From assembly GCA_033577755.1 (NCBI GenBank), contig JAVQXV010000079.1:1-14029 (forward strand): DNA of 14,029 nucleotides. Reading direction: 5' to 3'. The DNA comes from JANWXR01 sp033577755 (lineage in GTDB: Bacteria; Chloroflexota; Anaerolineae; Anaerolineales; UBA6663). The position numbers and the translations under genes were made by a program. Shown piece after piece: positions 1 to 6,327 of this stretch. How positions within the stretch are numbered: position 1 is the first letter of the stretch; every line of letters starts with the position of its first letter. A model generated the notes under the pieces. It had not been told where the DNA came from. It worked only from the letters and a program-made list of their open reading frames with translations, and ran no database searches.

Positions 1-23
1 TCTAGCTCTGAAGCGAGGGTATT

Positions 24-887
24 ATGAGAAACAAGCTTAGTAAGCGGAATAGGCTTTTAGAAGGGGTATCAATCACGCTTCTTCTTATCGGTGGGCTGAC
101 TGCCTGTGAAGGCGCTGCTGCCAAAATAGCCACAGAGCCAGGTTATCCGCCTCCCGGCCTGACAGTCTCACCAACATCGATTGGGTATCCCACGCCGGCA
201 ACACTTGAACCCACTTCGACCAGAGTAGTCGAGTTTCCTGTTGTGGATACTCCCGATCCGACAATGGCCGCGTTAGCAATGATGATACCTGCTTGTTGCG
301 ACGGCAGTCTTGTAGCAACACTATCGCCTACCGAGACTGCATCCACTACGCAAGTAGCACTAACCAGTCAACCACCAGCAACCGTCGTTGCAACCTTTGA
401 AAACCTAAGTACTACTTACCTCAGTCCATCGGAAAAATGGGTTTTGTTCACCCACGCAAAGCAACTCTATAGCTTTGAATATCCGGAAAACTGGTTTGTG
501 TCTTACCAATCCTCGGGGCAGATCGTCACACTCTCCAATTTTCCACTTACTCAAGTTGAGAAAACCATTGATAGTCCGAACCGTTTTCGACTTGATATTT
601 ACTCGAGGGGTGATTTTGAAGGCTACACCTCGCTAATAACGTTTGCGGATGCGCAAAAGCTAGCCAGCAGCCCGGAAAAAGTTGTCGCTGAAACAGCCGA
701 ACAACTTGACAACGGCTATCTGGTGTTACGGCGTAGCATAACTACACCGCTCAACAACGAATTATTTGAGGTGTGGATAACGAATGGGCAAGCTGTGTAC
801 CAGATGGTCACGCCATCTGTCAACTCACAGTTCAATATCGTGTACGAGCGAGTCCTCAAAAGTTTTGTTATAGAACCAAGCCCTTGA
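24..887 (+). CDS. Secreted lipoprotein with PsbP-like C-terminal domain
   Basis: The 287-residue product starts with a charged n-region and a hydrophobic stretch ending in a lipobox (L25-T-A-C28), so Cys28 is the likely lipidation site. Residues about 30-130 are a Thr/Pro/Ser-rich low-complexity linker. Residues about 140-285 form a compact domain with Y149-S-F-E-Y-P-E-N-W157, a pattern seen near the start of PsbP/DUF1795-like domains in bacterial surface lipoproteins. The ATG at 24 has an AGCGAGG Shine-Dalgarno-like stretch just upstream. The peptidase gene follows after 37 bases on the same strand, so the two may be co-transcribed. Base composition is much less GC-rich than the cluster after 2361. 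The role is unknown; a surface-exposed binding or structural lipoprotein is an inference from the signal and linker. The lipoprotein call is firm and the domain assignment is tentative. Confidence 0.8.
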   Translation: MRNKLSKRNRLLEGVSITLLLIGGLTACEGAAAKIATEPGYPPPGLTVSPTSIGYPTPATLEPTSTRVVEFPVVDTPDPTMAALAMMIPACCDGSLVATLSPTETASTTQVALTSQPPATVVATFENLSTTYLSPSEKWVLFTHAKQLYSFEYPENWFVSYQSSGQIVTLSNFPLTQVEKTIDSPNRFRLDIYSRGDFEGYTSLITFADAQKLASSPEKVVAETAEQLDNGYLVLRRSITTPLNNELFEVWITNGQAVYQMVTPSVNSQFNIVYERVLKSFVIEPSP

Positions 888-910
888 TGTGCAAGGATAC
901 TATAGGGATG

Positions 911-915
911 AAGGA
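911..915 (+). promoter_or_regulatory. Ribosome binding site that fixes the peptidase start
   Basis: AAGGA lies 9 bases before the ATG at 925. This supports starting the peptidase at 925 rather than at the GTG at 889, which would add 12 polar residues in front of the signal peptide. Confidence 0.6.
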
Positions 916-924
916 AAGACAACC

Positions 925-2271
925 ATGTGGGCACGGCGTATTCTGTTTGTTGTTCCTGTAACACTCCTTTTCTTCTTCGCGCCTGTCTGGCTAAGTCCAA
1001 GTGGCGCAGTTGCGCAATCTTCAGCCACTCCTACAACTGCGCCGACTCCGAACCCAATCGCGCATGCTGTTTCTTGGCGATTGCCGATCAATGGCAGTGC
1101 ATACATTAGCAATGGCCCAGGTGAGGGCTTTCATATAAACACTTCAGCGGAAGCTATAGACTATGCTCCGAGTCCAGCGCAGTCCATACAAGTTGTTGCG
1201 CCAGCGGATGGCACAGTAATTGATTATTTGGCGGGCTATAACGGGGGCTTTGGACACACACTTCGAATACATCATCCATCTACTAATTCTTGCAGCTTTT
1301 TTGCCCACTTGGATAGCGCCTTGGTTAGCGCCGGACAAACTGTTACTCAAGGGCAGCCCGTGGCTTGGACAGGGAATACTGGAAATGGTGCTGGTTTTCA
1401 TTTGCATTTTGAAGCGCGCTCGGGCTGTGTGACTGGCAACGTTTTCAGTGGTAATCCAATTGCTTTACGTCCTCTGATGGGCAATTGGTGGAATGAATGG
1501 TATGCGCCGCCAGAACCAATTGCTACCTTAACCCACGATACAACCCGTTTCAGTGGCGGTGCTCAATATCCGGAAAATAGTAGTCCGCCAGGTCTGGTTG
1601 CAGGAAACAATCCACGTCACCTTGCCGGTAATGCTGCACCGAGTGGTTTTCCATCGGCTTATGCCTCAAACATTAGCCATGTACAAGTAGCCCTGCACAT
1701 GGGGGCTTCTCCTGATGCGCCAAGTCTCTCGACTGATGCACATTTCCAAGTGCTGGAGTATCGGGATCGGAGAAATTGGTTTATCCTGCCGAATGCAAAC
1801 CCGACAAACAACCCAACATACGTTCGAGCACTTCAAGCTTTCAATCAGTGTTTACCCACAGGCCAGTACTGCTATGCTGTGCTCACCAAACTGGTAAGTA
1901 GCCCGACTTGGAATCAACAGTCACGATACGTTGACATTTTGGCTAAACCAAACTCGCCTTATCTGATGGCTGCATACAACCGGGGTGAACAAACTGTATT
2001 TCTAGAGTTCAAAGCGCCTGATATTCCTCCGTACCAAACGACCTACTATCTCTATGAGTGGCATGGGGGCGAAGTGTTCGTGCGTTCGTTAGGCGCCACT
2101 TCTCAAATCACAGTAAACCGAATAGCTAATGCAATAAACGCCTATAACATTGCAGTGGACTATGGGCCCGGCCTATTTGACAATGTATCTACAGGCTGGG
2201 TGTATCTCCATGACAACAATGCCAATCTTTTCCCAAGTCGTGTCTATTTGCCCTTGATTCGGCGTGATTGA
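925..2271 (+). CDS. Secreted M23 (LytM-like) zinc peptidase with YLPLI tail
   Basis: This 448-residue secreted protein begins with a signal peptide (MWARRILF then a long hydrophobic run, likely cut near A30-Q31). A short Thr/Pro linker follows. Residues about 50-190 form a LytM/M23 fold: F69-H70 and D79 (first metal-binding stretch), F126-A-H128-L, and H159-L-H161 in a GFHLHFEAR context. M23 enzymes cleave peptidoglycan cross-bridges or act as amidase-activating scaffolds. Here the first His lies nine residues before the Asp instead of in a tight HxxxD; a looser spacing occurs in some M23 subgroups, so activity is plausible but not certain. Residues about 200-435 form a long C-terminal region that I do not recognise. 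The protein ends in R-V-Y-L-P-L-I-R-R-D, resembling the YLPLVLR-type ends common on secreted Chloroflexota proteins. It lies downstream of the lipoprotein gene and shares its lower GC. Confidence 0.82.
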   Translation: MWARRILFVVPVTLLFFFAPVWLSPSGAVAQSSATPTTAPTPNPIAHAVSWRLPINGSAYISNGPGEGFHINTSAEAIDYAPSPAQSIQVVAPADGTVIDYLAGYNGGFGHTLRIHHPSTNSCSFFAHLDSALVSAGQTVTQGQPVAWTGNTGNGAGFHLHFEARSGCVTGNVFSGNPIALRPLMGNWWNEWYAPPEPIATLTHDTTRFSGGAQYPENSSPPGLVAGNNPRHLAGNAAPSGFPSAYASNISHVQVALHMGASPDAPSLSTDAHFQVLEYRDRRNWFILPNANPTNNPTYVRALQAFNQCLPTGQYCYAVLTKLVSSPTWNQQSRYVDILAKPNSPYLMAAYNRGEQTVFLEFKAPDIPPYQTTYYLYEWHGGEVFVRSLGATSQITVNRIANAINAYNIAVDYGPGLFDNVSTGWVYLHDNNANLFPSRVYLPLIRRD

Positions 2272-2360
2272 TGAGCGAAGCTACAATTCGCAGTTCTGCA
2301 TCCCCAAGAAGTGATATAGACATAGGGAATCTTCTGCGTCTTTGTGAGATACTTATTTAG

Positions 2361-4229
2361 ATGGCCCGCTCCGCGTCCCCTCGCTCGCCCGTCACCGCCT
2401 ACTTCCGCTGGCTGGCGCTAAGCGCGGCGATTGCAGCTCTGATGCTGACCCTGCTCAACAGCATCTCGCGCGCTGACGGCGCGCCGGGCTGCACCGGCTA
2501 CTGGCCGCTGTGCAACGGCCGGTGGTTCGCGCCCGCCGAGGTCACCTACACCGGACTCAACTGGGTTGACCTGGCACGGCGCGCGGCCTCCGCCGTGGGC
2601 GCGCCGCTCTTCATCGCGGCGGCGCTGGCGGCGTGGCGCAGCTATGCGCGCGTCCGCTGGGTGCTCTGGCCGGCCTGGCTGGGCGCGGGCGTGATGCTGC
2701 TGCAATTCCTGCTCGGCCTGCTCCCGCCGCAGCCGGGCGTGCAGGTGCTGCACTTCGCGCTCGGCCTGATTCAAGTTGCGTTGTGGATCACGGCGACGGC
2801 GGTCGCCTTTCAACTCCACAAAGACCCGCGCCTGGGCGACGCGCTCTTTCACTTCGATGCCGTGAGCCGCCTGGCGGGCAGCGCGGTCGCCGCCGTCTTC
2901 GCGCTGGCAGTTCTCGGCGCGACGGTGACGGCCTTTGGCGCACGCTTCGCCTGCGAGGGCTGGCCGCTGTGCGGGAACACGCTTATTCCTACCGATGGCC
3001 TCGGCTGGCTGAGCTTCGCGCACCGGCTGGCCGCGCTCACGGCGGGCCTGCTGCTGACCGGCAGCGTCATCCAGGCGTGGCAGTTGCGGCGCGAGAACAC
3101 GCCCGTCGTGGTCAGCGCCAGCCTGACGGCGGCGTTCTTCACCGGCCAAATACTTATCAGCGTGGCGAACGTGCTCAACGGTTTTCCACTGCGCCTCAAC
3201 GCCCTGCACGGCGCGACGGCGACGCTCATCTGGGCCGGCGTGGTGAGCTTCGCCGTGCTGGCGATGCAGTACGTGCGCCTCTCTCCGCTCAAGTTCCCTG
3301 TGCCGGCGTGGGCCGCCTTCCCGCATACCTTGCGTGGCGCGCGCTTCAGCCTGAGCGATTTGCGCCAGACCTTCGTTGACTACCTGACCCTCACCAAGCC
3401 GGTGGTGATGCTCCTGCTGCTGGTGACGACGGCGGCGGCGATGGTGATTGCCGGGCGCGACTGGCCGCCGCTGGAGCTGTTCCTGTGGACGATGCTGGGC
3501 GGGGCGCTGGCGGCCGGCGGCGCGAGCGCCCTCAATCAGGTGATTGACCGCGACCTCGACCGGCACATGACGCGCACCGCGCGCCGGCCCATCGCGCAGG
3601 GCCGCATCTCCTGCGCCGCCGGCCTGACCTTCGGCCTGACGCTCACCGTCGGCGCGTTCTACGTGCTGGCGGTCTTCGTCAACTATGCCGCCGCGTTCTG
3701 GGCGATGGCCGGCAGCGCCTACTACGTGCTGGGCTACTCGCTGTTGCTTAAGAAGAGCACGGTGCAGAACATCGTCATCGGCGGCGGCGCGGGCGCCATC
3801 CCGCCGCTGGTGGGCTGGGCGGCGGTCAGTGGCGATGTAGGTGTGGCCGGGCTGTTTCTCTTCGCCCTGATTTTCTTCTGGACTCCGCCGCACTTCTGGG
3901 CGCTCTCGCTGCTGAAGAAGAACGACTACGCGCGCGCCGGTGTGCCGATGCTGCCGGTGGTCTGGGGCGAGGCGGAGACGCGGCGGCAGATCGTGTTGTA
4001 CACGCTATTGCTGGTGGCGCTGACTCTGTTGTTCACGCCGGCGGGCGTCGCCGGGCAGGTGTACCTGGGCGGCGCGGCGCTGCTCGGCCTAGGATTCATC
4101 TGGCTGGCGCTCCGGCTCTGGCGCACGCCGAGCAATAAGGCGGCCTGGCGGCTGTATAAGTACTCCAGCTACTACCTGGCGCTGATGTTCGCGCTGCTGG
4201 TGGCAGACCGGTTTTTCTACATGGTGTAG
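2361..4229 (+). CDS. ctaA-ctaB: Heme A synthase-heme O synthase fusion (CtaA-CtaB)
   Basis: This is a 622-residue integral membrane fusion. Residues about 15-305 are CtaA/COX15-like, with eight apparent membrane segments, Cys pairs C44/C51 and C198/C204 in WPLC contexts, and His131, His221 (FAHRLAAL) and His283 (LHGATATL) at heme/substrate positions. Residues about 325-622 are CtaB/COX10-like protoheme IX farnesyltransferase, with N392-Q-V-I-D396-R-D-L-D400 as the prenyl-diphosphate/Mg site, NIVIGGGAGAIPPLVGW and WTPPHFWALSLLKKNDYARAG. CtaB farnesylates heme b to heme O, and CtaA oxidises heme O to heme A for aa3-type oxidases. In the CtaA half, the usual ExxHR of the first four-helix unit aligns with V69-D-L-A72-R, so the catalytic Glu and one His appear to be missing. 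The ATG at 2361 has no obvious Shine-Dalgarno sequence, and composition changes sharply at this codon. The two small genes downstream are almost contiguous. Confidence 0.93.
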   Translation: MARSASPRSPVTAYFRWLALSAAIAALMLTLLNSISRADGAPGCTGYWPLCNGRWFAPAEVTYTGLNWVDLARRAASAVGAPLFIAAALAAWRSYARVRWVLWPAWLGAGVMLLQFLLGLLPPQPGVQVLHFALGLIQVALWITATAVAFQLHKDPRLGDALFHFDAVSRLAGSAVAAVFALAVLGATVTAFGARFACEGWPLCGNTLIPTDGLGWLSFAHRLAALTAGLLLTGSVIQAWQLRRENTPVVVSASLTAAFFTGQILISVANVLNGFPLRLNALHGATATLIWAGVVSFAVLAMQYVRLSPLKFPVPAWAAFPHTLRGARFSLSDLRQTFVDYLTLTKPVVMLLLLVTTAAAMVIAGRDWPPLELFLWTMLGGALAAGGASALNQVIDRDLDRHMTRTARRPIAQGRISCAAGLTFGLTLTVGAFYVLAVFVNYAAAFWAMAGSAYYVLGYSLLLKKSTVQNIVIGGGAGAIPPLVGWAAVSGDVGVAGLFLFALIFFWTPPHFWALSLLKKNDYARAGVPMLPVVWGEAETRRQIVLYTLLLVALTLLFTPAGVAGQVYLGGAALLGLGFIWLALRLWRTPSNKAAWRLYKYSSYYLALMFALLVADRFFYMV

Positions 4230-4231
4230 TG

Positions 4232-4369
4232 ATGAAGAAGAAAGAAGCACGGCGCAACTTACTGTTGGGCTGGGCGTTGGTCGGTATTGCGTTGCTGTTC
4301 CTGCTGGCTTCGCTGACCTACGCGCTGGCGATTCAGAATTGGATTGTGCAGGGAGTGTTGAACCCATGA
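4232..4369 (+). CDS. 45-residue single-pass membrane protein
   Basis: A short ORF starts two bases after the stop of the CtaA-CtaB gene. It has a basic N-terminus (MKKKEARRN), one hydrophobic segment at about residues 10-34 and a short tail ending IVQGVLNP. Its TGA overlaps the ATG of the next gene (ATGA at 4366-4369), which is strong evidence for translation within an operon. Size, topology (N-terminus in) and position after ctaB are like the small accessory or assembly proteins found in cytochrome oxidase clusters. I do not recognise a family; an oxidase-associated role is inferred from neighbours only. Confidence 0.65.
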   Translation: MKKKEARRNLLLGWALVGIALLFLLASLTYALAIQNWIVQGVLNP

Positions 4370-4671
4370 CCCCGACGAAACGGCCGCCCGAGAAAACCGT
4401 CAACGGCCATAACGTTCATTACAACGGCGCGCGTCTTAACGGTCAACCGGGCGGGCCGCCGCCGGGCTGGCCGCGCAAGCGCACCAGCGTCTATCCGTTC
4501 CTGCTCGACCTGGGTCTGGTGCTGGCCGCGTTCGGCCTCATCATCCTGCGCCCGCTCGTCAGCGAGCTGGCCGGCAACGTTGCCATCGTCATCGGCGTGG
4601 CGCTGGCCGTCGTGGCGCTGGTAGGCTGGCTGCGCGAGGCAAGGGCGGAGTACGAGGAGCTGTCGGACTGA
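4366..4671 (+). CDS. Small two-pass membrane protein, oxidase-cluster associated
   Basis: This 101-residue protein starts at the ATG at 4366, which overlaps the preceding stop (ATGA); a GGGAG stretch at 4351-4355 could serve as its ribosome site. Residues 1-42 are hydrophilic and Gly/Pro-rich (GQPGGPPPGWPRKR). Two hydrophobic helices follow at about residues 45-62 and 68-87. The charged end is WLREARAEYEELSD. The two-helix plus charged-tail layout and the position after CtaA-CtaB suggest a small oxidase subunit or an assembly partner. No catalytic residues are evident and no family is recognised with confidence. It is the last gene before a repeat patch and a lower-GC island. Confidence 0.7.
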   Translation: MTPTKRPPEKTVNGHNVHYNGARLNGQPGGPPPGWPRKRTSVYPFLLDLGLVLAAFGLIILRPLVSELAGNVAIVIGVALAVVALVGWLREARAEYEELSD

Positions 4672-4851
4672 GTCAACGGATTGAACGGATTGAACAGATG
4701 AAACGGATGGAGTGGGAACCGCGAAGGCGCGAAGGGCGCAAAGAGCATCGCGCCGGATTGGGTCAACGGATTGAACGGATGAAACGGATATAGTAGACGA
4801 CAACAGATGAAACGGATTTTGATGTATCCGTTGTATTCGTACCTATCCGTT
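4672..4851. repeat. Degenerate ACGGATTGA-type repeat patch
   Basis: Directly after the stop at 4671, the sequence GTCAACGGATTGAACGGAT begins at 4672 and runs into AACAGATGAAACGGAT. It recurs at 4762-4790 and, shortened, at 4801-4817. Between the first two copies is GCGAAGGCGCGAAGGGCGC (4721-4739). Two TATCCGTT units (4825-4832 and 4844-4851) are the reverse complement of AACGGATA at 4783-4790, so hairpins are possible. No convincing ORF lies here. Such patches resemble dispersed intergenic repeats in large environmental genomes; their function is unknown. Confidence 0.75.
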
Positions 4852-4870
4852 AGTGCACTGAAAAAGGATC

Positions 4871-4951
4871 ATGATCGAAACGCTTGGCCACCATACCGCT
4901 TGGGTTATCATCTCGGCACCGGATATGGTGGCTTTTGCGTCTGAAAAGTAG
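4871..4951 (+). CDS. Possible 26-residue small ORF
   Basis: ATG at 4871 is preceded by AAAAAGGA (4861-4868) and opens 26 codons (MIETLGHHTAWV... ending FASEK) that stop at TAG 4949-4951. It lies 22 bases before the ATG of the orphan gene at 4974. Inside it is a 9-bp inverted repeat, GCCACCATA (4887-4895) and TATGGTGGC (4924-4932). It could be a leader peptide, the eroded front of a foreign gene, or chance. Evidence is limited to the ribosome site and position. Confidence 0.25.
   Translation: MIETLGHHTAWVIISAPDMVAFASEK
4887..4932. repeat. Imperfect inverted repeat / stem-loop
   Basis: GCCACCATA at 4887-4895 pairs perfectly with TATGGTGGC at 4924-4932. The stem extends by CCG/CGG with one bulged A (4923). 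It lies between the repeat patch and the orphan gene, overlapping the small ORF. It could fold in the leader of the orphan gene; no T-run follows directly, so it does not look like a standard terminator. Confidence 0.45.
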
Positions 4952-4973
4952 TTTTTGCAGCGGACCTATTAAA

Positions 4974-5561
4974 ATGATGAACAAAAAGCTGATTAATGCC
5001 CTTCGGCGCAGGGAAGCAAGCACATCGGTCGGCCCGTCCACAGTACGAAAAATGGGACCAAAAGGAACGGTCCCTGCCGCGCGCGAATACCTTGCGAACC
5101 TCAACTTGAAGCATTTCGCAACAAAGACGGAACAGGAATTCCAAACTGTATTGGATCGCGCCACGTACCGATTTTTGCGCTTTTTGCCAGAAGAAGCGAG
5201 ACATTGGGGTGTGGCCAGAAAGCTCTTGAATATATTCTTGCGAGGAGCTGTTTATAACCGATTTCTCTGCAAACACTATGGTCTCCATCGCATTGAACAG
5301 TGGCTGGAGTTACCACTCGATAGCCATGTGGCAAAGGGACTCCGTCGAGAAAAAGGCGGCGAGAAGCTTTCGAAATGGACAAAGGTAATCAGCCTGGACA
5401 AAGATATGAATCGGCAATATCAGGAGTTTGCGGCACAAGTAGCAAAACGCAAGAAAACCTATCGCGTCCACCTCGACGTGCTGTACTGGCGTGCCGACTT
5501 TGTCATGGCAAACAACGGGTTCCAAGTGACGACGCATCGGCGCCGCCGCACCAGAACCTGA
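4974..5561 (+). CDS. Orphan hypothetical protein in lower-GC island
   Basis: The 195-residue product (from ATG 4974; 4977 is equally possible) is basic, soluble and rich in aromatic residues. The core, about residues 40-180, includes WGVARKLLNIFLRGAVYN, then WLELPLDSHVAKGLRRE and finally YRVHLDVLYWRADF; this looks like a conserved small-protein pattern, but I cannot name the family. No signal peptide or membrane segment is present. An upstream TTG at 4884 would add 30 unconvincing residues. There is no clear Shine-Dalgarno at 4974. The last 12 or so residues (VTTHRRRRTRT) are Arg-rich and lie in DNA that already resembles the GC-rich flank, so the natural C-terminus may have been altered. Its base composition differs from both flanking genes, suggesting acquired DNA. 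Function is unknown. Confidence 0.6.
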   Translation: MMNKKLINALRRREASTSVGPSTVRKMGPKGTVPAAREYLANLNLKHFATKTEQEFQTVLDRATYRFLRFLPEEARHWGVARKLLNIFLRGAVYNRFLCKHYGLHRIEQWLELPLDSHVAKGLRREKGGEKLSKWTKVISLDKDMNRQYQEFAAQVAKRKKTYRVHLDVLYWRADFVMANNGFQVTTHRRRRTRT

Positions 5562-5564
5562 GCG

Positions 5565-6245
5565 ATGCACACTCCACTGCCTACAAGACGCCTGGCTCTT
5601 GAAGCTGTTGTGATCACGGCCATGATCCTGAGCATGGCGCTGTTGGCCTGGCAACTGCCGCTGCAGCCGCCGGCGCGCACCGCCGAGTGGTCGGCGCAGG
5701 CGGGGCCGGAACTGACGGCGCGCGGCAGCCTGGAGCCGGCGACGGCGGGCATCAACCGCGTTCGCCTGCAACTGGCAACGGCGGACGGCACGCCCGTGTC
5801 CGGCGCACAGGTCGAAGTCACCCTTCTTCCGCTCGACGGAGCGGGCGCTGTGGCAGCCCGCCGCACGCTCGGCGAAAGCGCGCCCGGCGACTATGCCGCC
5901 AACGGCTTCGGCCTGACGCATGCGGGCCGCTGGCAAATGCTGGTGATGGTGCAGCGCGCCGGGGCCGACCCGGCCTTTGCTGTGGTAAATTGGGAACTCG
6001 GCGTGGACGGCGTCCTGCGGCGCGCGGATGAGCCGATACCGTGGACGACGGCGCCGGTCGGCTGGCTGAATGCGAATGGCCGCTGGACGCTGAGCGGAAT
6101 CGCACTGGCGCTGGCGGCAGGCTGGGGCTGGCGCGTCTGGCGGGCTTTGCCGCCCGCTTCCCGACGCTCGCCAGTATGGTGGCTGGCGCCCGTCGGGCTG
6201 CTCCTCGCCCTGGCCGGATTCGTGCTGGCGTGGTTGAATGTGTGA
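5565..6245 (+). CDS. YtkA/CopC-like membrane protein, possibly 5'-truncated
   Basis: The product has 226 residues: a hydrophobic helix at about 11-30, an extracytoplasmic beta-rich domain at about 45-147, and two helices near 173-189 and 204-224. The soluble part carries the YtkA-like signature (A61-G-I-N-R-V-R-L-Q-L; GTPVSGAQVEV; G108-D-Y...G121-R-W-Q-M-L-V). YtkA-like domains occur in copper-handling proteins of the CopC/CopD/YcnJ type, which fits a cytochrome oxidase neighbourhood. The start TRRLALEAVV then a helix then PPAR resembles the last helix of CopD proteins, so this could be the C-terminal end of a longer CopD-YtkA fusion cut by the upstream low-GC patch. It lies in the same frame as the preceding ORF, separated by TGA-GCG. 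No clear ribosome site precedes 5565. A copper role is an inference. Confidence 0.7.
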   Translation: MHTPLPTRRLALEAVVITAMILSMALLAWQLPLQPPARTAEWSAQAGPELTARGSLEPATAGINRVRLQLATADGTPVSGAQVEVTLLPLDGAGAVAARRTLGESAPGDYAANGFGLTHAGRWQMLVMVQRAGADPAFAVVNWELGVDGVLRRADEPIPWTTAPVGWLNANGRWTLSGIALALAAGWGWRVWRALPPASRRSPVWWLAPVGLLLALAGFVLAWLNV

Positions 6246-6287
6246 ACGAAGAACTCTGCGCCCTGAGCGCTCTCGATGATTCATCTC

Positions 6288-6307
6288 ACGGTGGATTCGT
6301 CCACCGT
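6288..6307 (+). other. Perfect 8-bp hairpin with UUCG loop
   Basis: ACGGTGGA (6288-6295), TTCG (6296-6299) and TCCACCGT (6300-6307) form a perfect stem with a UUCG tetraloop. It sits in the 82-base gap between the YtkA-like gene and the cytochrome c gene, eight bases before the GAGGAGG ribosome site. Only three T residues end and follow the stem, so it is more likely an mRNA processing/stability or attenuating hairpin than a full terminator. Confidence 0.55.
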
Positions 6308-6314
6308 TTCCGCT

Positions 6315-6321
6315 GAGGAGG
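6315..6321 (+). promoter_or_regulatory. Strong ribosome binding site for a TTG start
   Basis: GAGGAGG lies six bases before TTG 6328, in an otherwise unremarkable leader, and decides the non-ATG start of the cytochrome c gene. Confidence 0.7.
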
Positions 6322-6327
6322 CTGACG

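Noticed and set aside
889..924. GTG start of the peptidase
   Set aside because: It puts 12 polar residues before the signal peptide, and a good ribosome site lies before ATG 925.
2272..2360. Terminator in the gap before the heme synthase gene
   Set aside because: Only a weak 5-base AGAAG/CTTCT pairing with a long loop and no T-run was seen.
2418..3893. A 491-codon open frame on the - strand across the heme synthase gene
   Set aside because: Its product is Arg/His/Gln-rich low-complexity with no domain, as expected for a shadow of a GC-rich gene; the + strand frame has clear CtaA/CtaB motifs.
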